From positions 62,001 to 126,000 of the forward strand of contig NZ_JAIVLK010000007.1 of NCBI RefSeq assembly GCF_020524585.1: a DNA stretch of 64,000 bases, written 5' to 3'. A program made the translations under genes and the position numbers. This stretch comes from Celeribacter naphthalenivorans (GTDB lineage Bacteria > Pseudomonadota > Alphaproteobacteria > Rhodobacterales > Rhodobacteraceae). The notes below the pieces were generated by a model. That model was not told the DNA's origin. It ran no database searches and worked only from the letters and a program-made list of their open reading frames with translations. Shown one piece after another: positions 51,007-61,697 of this stretch. Within the stretch, counting starts at the first letter, position 1, and each line of letters begins with the position of its first letter.

Positions 51007-52010
51007 TATGTCCTCCGAAGGTTCTGGTAGATGCGCGGCAGGGCGATCACCCCGATCAGCAGCGCGCCGACCACAATGGACATCACGATGCCCGGCACGT
51101 TCAAAAGGCCGAGGCCGAAGGTCACGAGGCCCATCACAAAGGCTGCGATCACGACGCCGGGGATCGAGCCGGAGCCGCCGAGGATGCTGACACCGCCAAG
51201 CACCACCATGGTCACGACTTCCAACTCCATGCCGGAGGCGATGGAGGGCCGTGTCGATCCGAGGCGCGAGGTGAGACAGACGGAGGCCAGCCCCGACATC
51301 AGGCCCGTGAGCAGGAAGAGGATGAACTTCACCCGCTCCACACGGATGCCGGAAAAGGTGGCAGCGGTGGCGTTGTTGCCGATGGCATAGACCGCGCGGC
51401 CGAAATTGGTTTTGTGCAGCACGATGCCGTAGATCACCGCGAGGATGGCGAAGATCATCAGCTCGACGGTGATCACCCAGAACACATACCCCTGACCGAA
51501 CCACGCGAAATCAGAGGGGTAACCACGAAACGCGCCGTCGCCGAGAACGATATAGCTGATGCCGCGAAACAGGCTCATGGTGCCGATGGTCACAACGATG
51601 GACGGGAGGCCAAGGCGGGTGACAAGCACACCGTTGAAGGCGCCGCAGAGAAGTCCGGTGACGAGGCCCGTGGCGACAATCGCAGGGGTGCCAAAACCGG
51701 CCTGCATCACGAGGCCCATCGCTGTGGAGGCGAGCGCGATGATGGAGGCGACGGAGAGGTCGATCTCACCTGAAATGATCAGCAGTGCCATCGCAAAGGC
51801 GATCATCGCCTTTTCCGTGAAGTTGAACGTCGCATCCGACAGGTTCCACGCATTCAGAAAGTAAGGCGAGGCAAAACTGTTGAGGATGAAAATTCCGATG
51901 GCCACCAACAACAGCAGGCTTTCCCAGCTTTTGAGCGTCCGCGCGAGCGGCGTCGTCAGCCGGTCGGGAATGTGACGGGCGGCGGTCTTTTGTGTCTCTG
52001 CAAGGCTCAT
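51006..52010 (-). CDS. rhaQ: Rhamnose ABC transporter permease RhaQ
   Basis: A 334 aa ribose/xylose-type (BPD_transp_2) permease with eight to ten hydrophobic segments. Motifs: [64 protein letters not shown] and [23 protein letters not shown]. It pairs with RhaP. ATGA overlap with rhaP upstream. Confidence 0.92.
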   Translation of the reverse strand: MSLAETQKTAARHIPDRLTTPLARTLKSWESLLLLVAIGIFILNSFASPYFLNAWNLSDATFNFTEKAMIAFAMALLIISGEIDLSVASIIALASTAMGLVMQAGFGTPAIVATGLVTGLLCGAFNGVLVTRLGLPSIVVTIGTMSLFRGISYIVLGDGAFRGYPSDFAWFGQGYVFWVITVELMIFAILAVIYGIVLHKTNFGRAVYAIGNNATAATFSGIRVERVKFILFLLTGLMSGLASVCLTSRLGSTRPSIASGMELEVVTMVVLGGVSILGGSGSIPGVVIAAFVMGLVTFGLGLLNVPGIVMSIVVGALLIGVIALPRIYQNLRRT

Positions 52011-52984
52011 TGGGCATGCTCCGCGGATTTGAGAATGACACGGCCTTTTGAGCGGCCAGCACGCGAGTTGAAGGTCACGGCGATGATGATCGCGGCCCCT
52101 GAGATGGCGAGTTGCCAGAAGGGGGAGACGTCAATCACCGGCAGGGCGTTCTTGATGATGCCCAAGAACAGCGCGCCCAAGACGGCGCCCGCGACGGTGG
52201 CGACTCCACCGGCGATGGAGATGCCGCCGATCACACAGGCTGCAACGACATCAAGCTCGAACCCGCCGGCAATATCGACATAGGCCACGGCGTAACGTGC
52301 GACCCAGAGGTAGCCTGTGAGACCGGCCAACATGCCGGAAATCACGAAGGCCAGAAACTGGGTCCGACCGACATTGATGCCGGTGTAGACGGCCGCATGG
52401 GGATTGCCGCCGACCGCGAAAAAGGCGCGTCCCAATGTGGTCCGGCTCATGACAAGGCCAAGGATCAGCGTGACGAGAACCGCGATCCAGCCGAGGACCG
52501 GCAGGCCGAGGATGTTCTCGCGCGGGAAGGCCTTGAATGCGCTGCTCATCTGGTGCGAGTTCACCCAGCTGCCGTTGGTCAGAAGAAAAATGATGCCGCG
52601 AAAAATCGTCATCGTGCCAAGCGTCACCACGATGGGAGGGATCGTCAGTTTCCAGACGAGAAAGCCGTTGATCGCGCCCATGAGCGCGCCAAGCCCGAGC
52701 GCCAGCGCGACCAGAACCGGCACCGGCACGCCCGGAAACGCGACGTTGATCAGAGCACAGACCATCCCTGTCAGCGCGAGGTTCGCGGCGACCGAGAGGT
52801 CGATGGAGCGGGTCAGGATGACGACCATCTGCCCCAGCGCGAGGATGATCAGCGGCGCGGTGTCGGTGAACACGGCGACGAGGTTCGAGGGGGTCACAAA
52901 CCCCGGAAAACGGCTCGCGACCAGAGCCAGAAGAAGCAGGATGGCGCCAACAAGGATCGCCTCGCGGGATTTCAGCAGGGTCAT
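52007..52984 (-). CDS. rhaP: Rhamnose ABC transporter permease RhaP
   Basis: A 325 aa ribose-type permease. Motifs: LGQMVVILTRSIDLSVAANLALTGM, GAINGFLVWKLTIPPIVVTLGTMTIFRGIIFLLT and VVAACVIGGISIAGGVATVAGAVLGALFLGIIKN. It forms the membrane channel with RhaQ. ATGA overlaps with rhaT and rhaQ show tight translational coupling. Confidence 0.92.
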   Translation of the reverse strand: MTLLKSREAILVGAILLLLALVASRFPGFVTPSNLVAVFTDTAPLIILALGQMVVILTRSIDLSVAANLALTGMVCALINVAFPGVPVPVLVALALGLGALMGAINGFLVWKLTIPPIVVTLGTMTIFRGIIFLLTNGSWVNSHQMSSAFKAFPRENILGLPVLGWIAVLVTLILGLVMSRTTLGRAFFAVGGNPHAAVYTGINVGRTQFLAFVISGMLAGLTGYLWVARYAVAYVDIAGGFELDVVAACVIGGISIAGGVATVAGAVLGALFLGIIKNALPVIDVSPFWQLAISGAAIIIAVTFNSRAGRSKGRVILKSAEHAQ

Positions 52985-54507
52985 GCTGCTTCTCCTTTCG
53001 ATGAGATACCCGCCGCATGGCGGACGAGGGTTTCGGGGGTCAGATCGTCGCCTTCCAACTCCGCCACCATCCGGCCTTCGCGCATGACGATCACGCGGTC
53101 GGACATGCCGAGGATTTCCGGGATTTCAGAGCTGACCATAATGACGGAGAGACCTTCGGAGGCGAGTTCCGACATAAAGTCGTGCACAGCGGCCTTGGAC
53201 CCGATGTCGATGCCTTTGGTCGGTTCATCGAGAATGATGACGGTCGGCTGCGTGGCGAGCCATTTGGCGATGACCACCTTTTGCTGGTTGCCGCCGGAGA
53301 GGCTTCCCACCGTGGTGTCGAGCGAGGCCGCGCGAAGATCAAGCCGTTCCGTGTATTGGCGGGCAAGCGCGAATTCTTCTGCCATCTGGGTGAAGCCGTT
53401 TTTGGACAGGCGCGGCAAGGAGGGCAGGGTGACGTTCTGGAAAATCGGCATGTCGAGGATCGCGCCCTGTTTGCCACGATCTTCGGGGACATAGACGATC
53501 CCGGCGGCGATGGCGTCGGCAGGCGAGCGGATGACCCGCACTTTGTCGTTCAGCCGGATCGCGCCTTTCGAGGGCCGTGTTACACCGATCAGGCTTTGCA
53601 TGAATTCCGAGCGCCCCGCGCCCACAAGCCCATAGAACCCGAGGATTTCACCACGGCGCAGGGTAAAGTGGATGTCTTCGAATTCGGTGGGGTGGCTGTA
53701 GCCCGCGACGACCAACACATCCTCACCGATCTGAGCGGCGCGTTTCGGGAAAATCTGGTCGACCGAACGCCCGACCATCATTTTCACCAACTCGGCTTCG
53801 GTGATGTCCGCCATGTCGCCCGCACCGATATACTGCCCGTCACGAAAGACGGTGTAGCGGTCGGCGATGCGGAAGATTTCGTCGAACTTGTGAGAGATAA
53901 ACAGGATCGCTTTGCCCTGCGCCTTGAGCGCATCTACAAGCTCGTAAAGCTCTTCGATCTCTTTGCGGCTCAGCGCGGCGGTCGGTTCGTCCATGATCAC
54001 AACGCGGGCCTCGACAGAGAGGGCGCGCGCGATGGCAACGAGGTGACGCGACGCGATGCCGAGATCCTTGAGGCGCACACCTGCATCGATCTCTGCCCCG
54101 ATCCCGTCGAGAATGCTCTGGGCTTTCCGGTGCATGGCGGCGCGGTCAATGAGGCCAAAACGCCCTTTGGGGGCATGGCCGAGAAAAATGTTTTCCGCGA
54201 CAGACAATTCGTCAAACAGCACGGTTTCCTGATGGATCGCGGTCACGCCCGCAGCAGAGGCGTCCTGCGCGGTCGGAAACCGCACCTCTTCGCCGTCCAC
54301 GAGAATGCGCCCGCCGTCCGGCTGGTAAATCCCCGTGAGCGTTTTCACCACGGTCGATTTGCCCGCGCCGTTTTCCCCGATCAGCGCCGTCACCTGCCCG
54401 GCAAAAAGCTCAAGCGTGACGCCGTCGAGCGCTTTGACGCCCGGGAATGTCTTGGTGATGCCGTCAAGCGCGAGCACCGGCGCGGCATGTGTTTGTGCGT
54501 GGCCCAT
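52981..54507 (-). CDS. rhaT: Rhamnose ABC transporter ATPase RhaT
   Basis: A 508 aa ATPase with two ABC domains in tandem, as in RbsA/XylG. First domain: Walker A GENGAGKST, VVIMDEPTAALSRKE. The second has a degenerate P-loop (GLVGAGRSEFMQSL), signature LSGGNQQKVVIAKWL and IILDEPTKGIDIGSK. It energises rhamnose uptake. It starts 105 bp after rhaS on the same strand, with a large hairpin between. Confidence 0.93.
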   Translation of the reverse strand: MGHAQTHAAPVLALDGITKTFPGVKALDGVTLELFAGQVTALIGENGAGKSTVVKTLTGIYQPDGGRILVDGEEVRFPTAQDASAAGVTAIHQETVLFDELSVAENIFLGHAPKGRFGLIDRAAMHRKAQSILDGIGAEIDAGVRLKDLGIASRHLVAIARALSVEARVVIMDEPTAALSRKEIEELYELVDALKAQGKAILFISHKFDEIFRIADRYTVFRDGQYIGAGDMADITEAELVKMMVGRSVDQIFPKRAAQIGEDVLVVAGYSHPTEFEDIHFTLRRGEILGFYGLVGAGRSEFMQSLIGVTRPSKGAIRLNDKVRVIRSPADAIAAGIVYVPEDRGKQGAILDMPIFQNVTLPSLPRLSKNGFTQMAEEFALARQYTERLDLRAASLDTTVGSLSGGNQQKVVIAKWLATQPTVIILDEPTKGIDIGSKAAVHDFMSELASEGLSVIMVSSEIPEILGMSDRVIVMREGRMVAELEGDDLTPETLVRHAAGISSKGEAA

Positions 54508-54548
54508 GGCTACCCCATTGGCTGTATGTCTGTCGAAAAAGTGGAGTT

Positions 54549-54592
54549 GGGCGGCGCCTTGGTCCAGTGTCTGGATGTGGAGAGCGCCGCCC
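54549..54592 (-). other. Intercistronic stem-loop between rhaS and rhaT
   Basis: GGGCGGCGC and GCGCCGCCC form a perfect 9 bp outer stem; TCCAG-TGT-CTGGA gives an inner stem. It sits between the binding-protein gene and the ATPase gene, the same position as the hairpin at 16236, and may set the excess of binding protein over transporter. Confidence 0.6.
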
Positions 54593-54612
54593 GCAAAGAC
54601 CGTCTTCGGGAG

Positions 54613-55605
54613 TTAGAAGATGTCTTTGAAGTCTGCGATATTGGACGCGTCGTAAACGAACGGATCGGCCATTGCGCCGGAGTTCGTCTCATCAAGCGTC
54701 ACTTCGCCCATGCGGCCCATCGGGATGCTGGCGCCCGGCTCCGCCACGGCGTCGCCTTTGGACAGGTGATAGGCGATCATCGTCGCGGAATAGCCGAGAT
54801 CGATCGGGTTCCAGATCGCAAAGGATTTGGACGCGCCGCTTTCGATTGCACCCGCCATTTCAGACGGAAGGCCGAGACCGGTCACATTGACCTGACCCAC
54901 TTTGCCAGCGTCCACCACGGCCTGAGCGGCGGCCACGATGCCCACAGACGTCGGCGCGATGATGGCGTCGAGGTCCGGGTAGGACTGCATGAGGCCGGTG
55001 GCTTCGCGGTAGGATTTGTCCGCGAGGTCATCGCCGTAGACGGTCGCGACGACTTCGACGCCCGGGTAGTTGCCCATCACCTTGTTCATCTCGTCGATCC
55101 AGATGTTCTGGTTCGTGGAGGTGGTGGTGGCGGACAAGACGGCCACTTCGCCGCCCTCAGGCAATTCATCGGCGGCCAGCTTGATGATCATGTTGCCGAT
55201 CAGCGGGTTGGACGAGGGGTTGAGGTGCATCTGGCGACCGTCTTCGGCCACGCCGGAGTCCCAGGAAATCACCGTGATGCCGCGCTGCATCGCTTTTTTG
55301 AGTGTCGGCACGAGCGCGTCGGTGTCGTTGGCGGACACGGCGATGGCATCGACATTCTGCGCGATGAGCGAGTTGATCACTTCGATCTGGCCCTCGGCCG
55401 TGGTGTCGGTCGGGCCGGTGTAGATGATTTCCACGCCACCCAGTTCGGATGCGGCCTCTTCGGCGCCTTTTGCGGCTGCTTCGAAGAAACCGATCCCCAG
55501 AGCCTTCACGACCAGAGCGATGCGCATGTCCTCGGCAGACGCAGCTCCTGCGAACAGGCCCGTCGCGATGGCGGCGGTGGTCAGCAGTTTCGATAGTTTT
55601 TTCAT
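54613..55605 (-). CDS. rhaS: Rhamnose ABC transporter solute-binding protein RhaS
   Basis: A 330 aa periplasmic protein of the ribose-binding family (Peripla_BP_4). Signal peptide MKKLSKLLTTAAIATGLFAGAASA. The mature part starts EDMRIALVVKALGIGFFEAAAKGAEEAASELGG and contains the sugar-contact pattern AISWDSG-like VISWDSGVA and NQNIWIDEMNKV. It delivers L-rhamnose to RhaPQT. It is the second gene after rhaR in the rhizobial order. Confidence 0.92.
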   Translation of the reverse strand: MKKLSKLLTTAAIATGLFAGAASAEDMRIALVVKALGIGFFEAAAKGAEEAASELGGVEIIYTGPTDTTAEGQIEVINSLIAQNVDAIAVSANDTDALVPTLKKAMQRGITVISWDSGVAEDGRQMHLNPSSNPLIGNMIIKLAADELPEGGEVAVLSATTTSTNQNIWIDEMNKVMGNYPGVEVVATVYGDDLADKSYREATGLMQSYPDLDAIIAPTSVGIVAAAQAVVDAGKVGQVNVTGLGLPSEMAGAIESGASKSFAIWNPIDLGYSATMIAYHLSKGDAVAEPGASIPMGRMGEVTLDETNSGAMADPFVYDASNIADFKDIF

Positions 55606-55654
55606 GTGGAGTCCTCCCTAAGTCTCCTGGTTGAATTTTGCGCCCCGAGCAATA

Positions 55655-56455
55655 TCAGGACGCGACGTCCTCCTGCGCCGCGCTGGATGGCGCGACGATG
55701 AGTTTGATGTCGGCGGCCTCAATCATGGCCGCCTCCCGATCACCAATGCCCTCGTCCGTGATCAGCACGTCGATGCGATCAAGCGGACAGAGCACAAGGC
55801 TCGACCGGTTTTTGAATTTCGTGGAATCGACCAGCAGCACAAGTTCATCGGCCTGACCGATCAGTTTCTGTTCGGCCTGGATGAGCAGCGGGTCGGCTTC
55901 CATCACGCCCAAGGGTGCGACGCCTTGCGCCCCCATGAACATGCGGCGCGCGTAGAAGTTGCGCGTGACGTCATTGTCGAAAGGCGACAGCACGATGTTT
56001 TGCTCGCGGTAGATCACGCCGCCGGAAATCAGCACCGAGTTTTTCGAGGTCTTCAAAAGATGCTCGGCAATCGGAAACGAGTTGGTGAACACCTGACAGC
56101 GACGCGTCGCGAGCGGATGTACCATCTGGAACGTCGTGGTGCCGCCGTTGATGATGATCGGCTCTCCGTCTTCGACCATGTCGACGGCGGCGCGCGCGAT
56201 TGCTTGCTTTTGCTTGATGTTGCGCGTTTCGTTCACAGCAAAAGGACGACCCGCAAGCCCGGGGAAGGGATTGGGCGCGAGCGCTTCGGCTCCGCCCCGC
56301 ACACGACGCAGTTTCTTTGCGACATGCAAAGCCGCAATATCTCTACGAATAGTAGCCTCGGACGCATCTGTCAGGCTGCAAAGCTCGACGACGGTCACAA
56401 CCGGCCGTTCCTGAACGGCGGACAGAATGATTCCGTGGCGCTCTCTCTCGTGCAT
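55655..56455 (-). CDS. rhaR: DeoR-family regulator of rhamnose genes
   Basis: A 266 aa DeoR-type repressor. The N-terminal helix-turn-helix is HERERHGIILSAVQERPVVTVVELCSLTDASEATIRRDIAALH; the sensor domain contains INGGTTTFQMV and ends VLITDEGIGDREAAMIEAADIKLIVA. It probably represses both rhamnose arms and responds to a rhamnose-derived phosphate. The start at 56455 has GGGAGGA upstream; an in-frame extension to 56512 would run through the operator arm at 56501-56515. Confidence 0.9.
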   Translation of the reverse strand: MHERERHGIILSAVQERPVVTVVELCSLTDASEATIRRDIAALHVAKKLRRVRGGAEALAPNPFPGLAGRPFAVNETRNIKQKQAIARAAVDMVEDGEPIIINGGTTTFQMVHPLATRRCQVFTNSFPIAEHLLKTSKNSVLISGGVIYREQNIVLSPFDNDVTRNFYARRMFMGAQGVAPLGVMEADPLLIQAEQKLIGQADELVLLVDSTKFKNRSSLVLCPLDRIDVLITDEGIGDREAAMIEAADIKLIVAPSSAAQEDVAS

Positions 56456-56500
56456 TGATGAAATTCCTCCCGTAGCTGAAGCGTGGCGCTCGAAACGATC

Positions 56501-56577
56501 ATTGTCAATCATAAAATGTCATTTCAATCATTCTGCACGTGCATAATGATTGGTTTTGATTATTTATGATTGACAAT
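56501..56577. promoter_or_regulatory. Nested operator of the divergent rhamnose promoters
   Basis: Outer arms ATTGTCAATCATAAA (56501-56515) and TTTATGATTGACAAT (56563-56577) are a perfect 15 bp inverted repeat. Inner arms CAATCATT (56525-56532) and AATGATTG (56545-56552) flank the palindrome TGCACGTGCA (56534-56543). All share nearly the same centre. The core CAATCAT / ATGATTG occurs four times, giving four half sites for a DeoR-type tetramer such as RhaR. Confidence 0.8.
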
Positions 56578-56647
56578 CTGACGCAGCCCACGCAGATTTG
56601 GCTCAATACAAGACCATCCACTACCTGATGATCGGGAGGAGATCACC

Positions 56648-58744
56648 ATGACATCCGCGTCCACGCGGCTCGCTTCGCTTTGGGATGATGCCAAAGCGAA
56701 AGATATGAGCGAGCCTGAAAAACTGCTGTATCGTTCGAACCTTTTGGGGTCCGACAAGCGCGTGACCAACTACGGTGGCGGCAACACGTCGGCGAAAGTG
56801 ATGGAGGATGATCCTCTGACGGGCGAAAAGGCCGAGGTTCTCTGGGTCAAAGGCTCCGGCGGGGACGTGGGCTCGATCAAAATGGACGGGTTCGCGACCC
56901 TTTACATGGACAAACTCCGTGCGCTGAAAGGTAAATATCGCGGCCTTGCGTTCGAGGATGAAATGGTCGGCTATCTGCCGCATTGCACCTTCAACCTGAA
57001 CCCGCGCGCGGCCTCCATCGACACGCCGCTTCACGCCTACGTGCCGCGCAAGCACGTCGATCACATGCATCCGGATGCGATCATCGCGATTGCGGCCTCG
57101 AAAGACTCCAAAGCCCTGACCCAAGAGATCTTTGGCAACGACATCGGTTGGCTTCCGTGGAAAAAGCCGGGCTATGAGCTGGGCCTGTGGCTCGAAAAAT
57201 TCTGCCTTGAGAACCCCGACGCTAAGGGCGTCGTTCTCGAATCCCATGGTCTCTTCACCTGGGATGACGATGCGAAAGCCTGCTATGAGCTGACGCTCGA
57301 CATCATCAACAAGGCGATTGCCTATTTCGAAGACAAAACGGCGGACATCCCGGCCTTTGGTGGGGCGGTGCATGAGAGCCTTGCGCCTGCGGCCCGTCGC
57401 GACGTGGCCGCGAAACTGATGCCGGCGATCCGTGGCTTTGTCTCCGGCGCGCAGCACATGGTTGGCAATTTCGACGACTCCGACACCGTGCTCGAATTCG
57501 TCAACGCGAAAGATATGCGCGATTTGGCGGCACTCGGGACGTCCTGCCCCGACCACTTCCTGCGCACCAAAATTCGCCCGCTGGTGCTGGATTTCGACCC
57601 CGCGAAAAACAACATCGACGAGGTGCTTTCCGGTCTGGATGCGCAGATCGCGGCTTACCGCGAGGATTACGCCGCCTATTACGAGCGCTGCAAACATGAC
57701 AATTCGCCCGCGCTGCGCGACCCGAATGCGGTGGTCTATCTGGTGCCGGGCGTTGGCATGATCACCTTTGCCAAGGACCGCGCCACCGCACGGATTTCCG
57801 GCGAGTTCTACGTCAACGCCATCAATGTGATGCGCGGCTCTGCTGCGGTGTCCGAATATTGCGGCCTGCCGGAACAGGAAGCCTTCGACATCGAATATTG
57901 GCTCCTCGAAGAAGCCAAGCTTCAGCGGATGCCAAAGCCGAAATCTCTGGCCGGTCGCGTGGCGCTTGTCACCGGCGGCGCTGGCGGGATCGGGGCTGCG
58001 ACGGCGGCGCGCTATCTGCAAGAGGGCGCTTGCGTCATGCTCGCGGACATCAATGAGACCGCGCTTGATGAGGTCCGCAGTGGGTTCGCCAGACAATACG
58101 GCGCGGATGCCGTGCGTTCCGTGGTGATGAACGTGACCGACGAAGAGGCTGTCGCGGCGGCCTATGCCGACACCTCTGTCGAATTCGGCGGGGTCGACAT
58201 CCTCGTCTCCAACGCAGGCATCGCCTCTTCCGCGCCGGTCGAAGAGACCACGCTCGCGCTCTGGAACAAGAACATGGACATCCTGTCCACGGGCTACTTC
58301 CTCGTGTCCCGCGAAGCGTTCAAAGTGATGCGCACGCAGGGCATCGGCGGGTCCATCGTGTTCGTGGCGTCGAAAAACGGCCTCGCGGCCAGCCCGAACG
58401 CGTCGGCCTATTGCACCGCGAAAGCTTCTGAAATTCACCTCGCACGCTGTCTGGCGCTCGAAGGGGCTGAGGCGGGCATTCGTGTGAATGTCGTGAACCC
58501 CGATGCGGTTCTGCGCGGCTCGAAGATTTGGGAAGGCGAATGGCTGGAACAGCGCGCGGGCACCTATGGCACCGACAAAGAGGGGCTGGAGGAAATGTAT
58601 CGCCAGCGCTCCATGCTGAAGCGTTCCGTCCTGCCTGAGGACATCGCCGAAGCGGCCTATTTCTTTGCGTCGGAACAATCCGCAAAATCGACCGGCAACA
58701 TCGTCAACGTAGATGCCGGCAACGTGCAGGCCTTTACCCGCTAA
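56648..58744 (+). CDS. rhaD: Bifunctional rhamnulose-1-phosphate aldolase / short-chain dehydrogenase
   Basis: A 698 aa fusion. Residues 1-430 are a class II aldolase domain (NYGGGNTSAKV, the His ligands in DHMHPDAIIAIA, VVLESHGLFTWDDD), cleaving rhamnulose 1-phosphate to DHAP and L-lactaldehyde. Residues 435-698 are a short-chain dehydrogenase (ALVTGGAGGIGAATAARY, catalytic SxxxY/K region NASAYCTAKASE, NIVNVDAGNVQAF), proposed to convert lactaldehyde further. A GGGAGGAG site precedes the ATG. Divergent from rhaR, first gene of rhaDI. Confidence 0.95.
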   Translation: MTSASTRLASLWDDAKAKDMSEPEKLLYRSNLLGSDKRVTNYGGGNTSAKVMEDDPLTGEKAEVLWVKGSGGDVGSIKMDGFATLYMDKLRALKGKYRGLAFEDEMVGYLPHCTFNLNPRAASIDTPLHAYVPRKHVDHMHPDAIIAIAASKDSKALTQEIFGNDIGWLPWKKPGYELGLWLEKFCLENPDAKGVVLESHGLFTWDDDAKACYELTLDIINKAIAYFEDKTADIPAFGGAVHESLAPAARRDVAAKLMPAIRGFVSGAQHMVGNFDDSDTVLEFVNAKDMRDLAALGTSCPDHFLRTKIRPLVLDFDPAKNNIDEVLSGLDAQIAAYREDYAAYYERCKHDNSPALRDPNAVVYLVPGVGMITFAKDRATARISGEFYVNAINVMRGSAAVSEYCGLPEQEAFDIEYWLLEEAKLQRMPKPKSLAGRVALVTGGAGGIGAATAARYLQEGACVMLADINETALDEVRSGFARQYGADAVRSVVMNVTDEEAVAAAYADTSVEFGGVDILVSNAGIASSAPVEETTLALWNKNMDILSTGYFLVSREAFKVMRTQGIGGSIVFVASKNGLAASPNASAYCTAKASEIHLARCLALEGAEAGIRVNVVNPDAVLRGSKIWEGEWLEQRAGTYGTDKEGLEEMYRQRSMLKRSVLPEDIAEAAYFFASEQSAKSTGNIVNVDAGNVQAFTR

Positions 58745-58771
58745 GGGCCAAAAGTCACCGCACAGACCAAG

Positions 58772-58807
58772 CTGCGCGCCCCGCTCGAAACGGGGCAGGG
58801 CGCGCAG
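58772..58807 (+). other. Alternative hairpins between rhaD and rhaI
   Basis: CTGCGCGCCC and GGGCGCGCAG form a perfect 10 bp outer pair, while GCCCCG and CGGGGC form an inner 6 bp hairpin that overlaps the outer arms. The two foldings compete in part. It lies just before the GGGAGGA site of rhaI and could affect translation or RNA stability. Confidence 0.6.
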
Positions 58808-58825
58808 TTCTCACGGGAGGAAATC

Positions 58826-60100
<1,275 letters not shown>

Positions 60101-60132
60101 CCGACTTTAATCTTTGATCGTTCGCGATGAGG

Positions 60133-60161
60133 GGCCTCTCCATTTTCGAATGCGAGAGGCC
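60133..60161 (+). terminator. Terminator-like hairpin after rhaI
   Basis: GGCCTCTC and GAGAGGCC form a perfect 8 bp stem with a 13 nt loop, followed by CTCTTGCTTT. It lies 33 bp after the rhaI stop and between convergent genes. The remaining sequence to 60292 shows no gene. Confidence 0.65.
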
Positions 60162-60292
60162 TCTTGCTTTGACGTCAGAGACGTTCCCATTCGTGTTGAG
60201 AGCGTGTTGCGCCAACGTCATCCCTTAGCGTGATCGCCGAGACGCCACCGCAGCCGACAGTCCGTGGCCACTGCGGACCGCGGTGCCGCTCA

Positions 60293-60805
60293 TTACAAAT
60301 GGTCTGTTGGAATGGCTGTGGTGAATTTCAGTTCTTCCATGGAGATCATGGAATTCACCTGGCTAAACTCGAGCCGTTGAATCATGCGTTTATAGACCGC
60401 ATCATAGGCGGCCATATCTGCCACCACGACCTTGAGGATGTAATCCACAGTTCCCGTGAGGCGGTAAGCTTCGACCACTTCCGGGATCTCGTCGATCAAC
60501 GCGCGAAAGGTGTTGAGCCAATCGATCTCGTGGCGTGAGGTGCTGACGCCGATGAACACGGTCAGGGGCACATTGGCGCGGATCTGATCCACGAGGACCA
60601 CGCGTTTCTTGATCACGCCGGCCTCTTCCATCCGCTTGATCCGCCGCCAACATGGGTTTGTCGACAGGCCCACCGCTTCGGAAATGGCCTGAATCGGCGT
60701 GTCGCTGTCCTGTTGAAGGATTTCCAGAATGCGTTGATCGGTTTCGTCGAAAGTCATGCTTTCGATTGGTTTCGATCCGGTTTTGCGGGGGCGAGGCTCT
60801 GTCAT
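60293..60805 (-). CDS. Lrp/AsnC-family transcriptional regulator
   Basis: A 170 aa Lrp-type regulator. Helix-turn-helix DETDQRILEILQQDSDTPIQAISEAVGLSTNPCWRRIKRMEEAGVIKKRV, then the RAM effector domain with VVEAYRLTGTVDYILKVVVADMAAYD. The first 16 residues (MTEPRPRKTGSKPIES) are an extra lead; a second Met at 60757 is a possible start. It overlaps the upstream VOC gene by ATGA, so it is co-transcribed with the VOC gene and probably the SDR gene. It probably responds to an amino acid. Confidence 0.9.
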   Translation of the reverse strand: MTEPRPRKTGSKPIESMTFDETDQRILEILQQDSDTPIQAISEAVGLSTNPCWRRIKRMEEAGVIKKRVVLVDQIRANVPLTVFIGVSTSRHEIDWLNTFRALIDEIPEVVEAYRLTGTVDYILKVVVADMAAYDAVYKRMIQRLEFSQVNSMISMEELKFTTAIPTDHL

Positions 60806-61674
60806 GCGGCAACAAACTCCAAAATTACACCGGCTGAAAATTCGGGTCCCACGGCCAGGCCGGAGGCGGTGTCACAAATCTTTACATTCGCATCTTTAAG
60901 ACAGTCGCGCAGGGTTTCAAGGCTGCGCACTTTAATGCGAAGCGCTGTAAAGGCGCCCTTGGTCGTGCCGGAAATGTCGATGTCTGGATAAAGAGCGGCC
61001 ATGCGCTCCGCCGTCGCAAGGATGAGCGGCGCAGAATTGGGGCCTGTCGTGATGGTCGTGAGCCCGTCCGCGGTCTGAACCGCGCTGTCGGCCCAAAGCC
61101 GGGCAAAGCGCGGGGCGTCCTCTTCGGGCGTCTCGGAGATCGCAAGCACGGCGTCCAATCCGCAGGCGGTGTTGGCATGTTCCAAAAGCTCCGGAATCCA
61201 CACCGTTTCGCGGGTTTTGTGTTGGCACATAAACACCGTGCCGAATGGGGTCTCATCCGAGGTAAAGCTGACGGTGGAAAAGGCGGCGGTGCCTTCGGAG
61301 CCATCGGGCAGGGGGACCGGGCGGGAAAAACTGCCAAGTCCTTGTGTCGTAATACCCAAAGCGCCAAGAGCCTCGGCGGCGGCTTCGGCATCGTCGATGC
61401 GACAGGCGATGGCATGAAGCCCCTGACCCATCGTGGCCAACATCTCGCGCCGGGAGGCGTTCAACTCGGTCGGGGTGACGACGCCCAAAAGCTCGAAGTA
61501 ATCGTCGGGGAACATGATGGTGTAATTCGCCGTGCCCTTGGCGGCGGAATGTGTGCCGCGCGGCGAGAGGGTAAAACCAAGCGCTTTATATTGTGCGGCG
61601 GCGTGGTCGAGATCGTCGACGAGGGCAAAACAATGGTCGATGCCTTTGACAGGATGGGGGAGGGCGTGGGTCAT
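60802..61674 (-). CDS. VOC-family (glyoxalase-like) protein
   Basis: A 290 aa protein with two halves. The N-terminal half has VKGIDHCFALVDDLDHAAAQYKALGFTLSPRGTHSAAKGTANYTIMF with the His and later Glu (DDYFELLGVV) of a metal-dependent VOC fold, resembling Glyoxalase_3-type proteins. The C-terminal half, from about residue 165, looks like a second, degenerate VOC repeat. The substrate is unknown. Between an SDR gene and an Lrp gene on the same strand. Confidence 0.78.
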   Translation of the reverse strand: MTHALPHPVKGIDHCFALVDDLDHAAAQYKALGFTLSPRGTHSAAKGTANYTIMFPDDYFELLGVVTPTELNASRREMLATMGQGLHAIACRIDDAEAAAEALGALGITTQGLGSFSRPVPLPDGSEGTAAFSTVSFTSDETPFGTVFMCQHKTRETVWIPELLEHANTACGLDAVLAISETPEEDAPRFARLWADSAVQTADGLTTITTGPNSAPLILATAERMAALYPDIDISGTTKGAFTALRIKVRSLETLRDCLKDANVKICDTASGLAVGPEFSAGVILEFVAA

Positions 61675-61697
61675 GTGCGAGTCTCTTTATCTATGCG

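Noticed and set aside
53017-55596. 859-codon open frame on the plus strand
   Set aside because: It is antisense to rhaT and rhaS, which have complete domain motifs. High GC makes long antisense frames common here, and no family motif is visible in it.
56621-58678. 685-codon open frame on the minus strand
   Set aside because: Antisense shadow of rhaD; composition rich in Arg/His/Gly and no recognisable domains.
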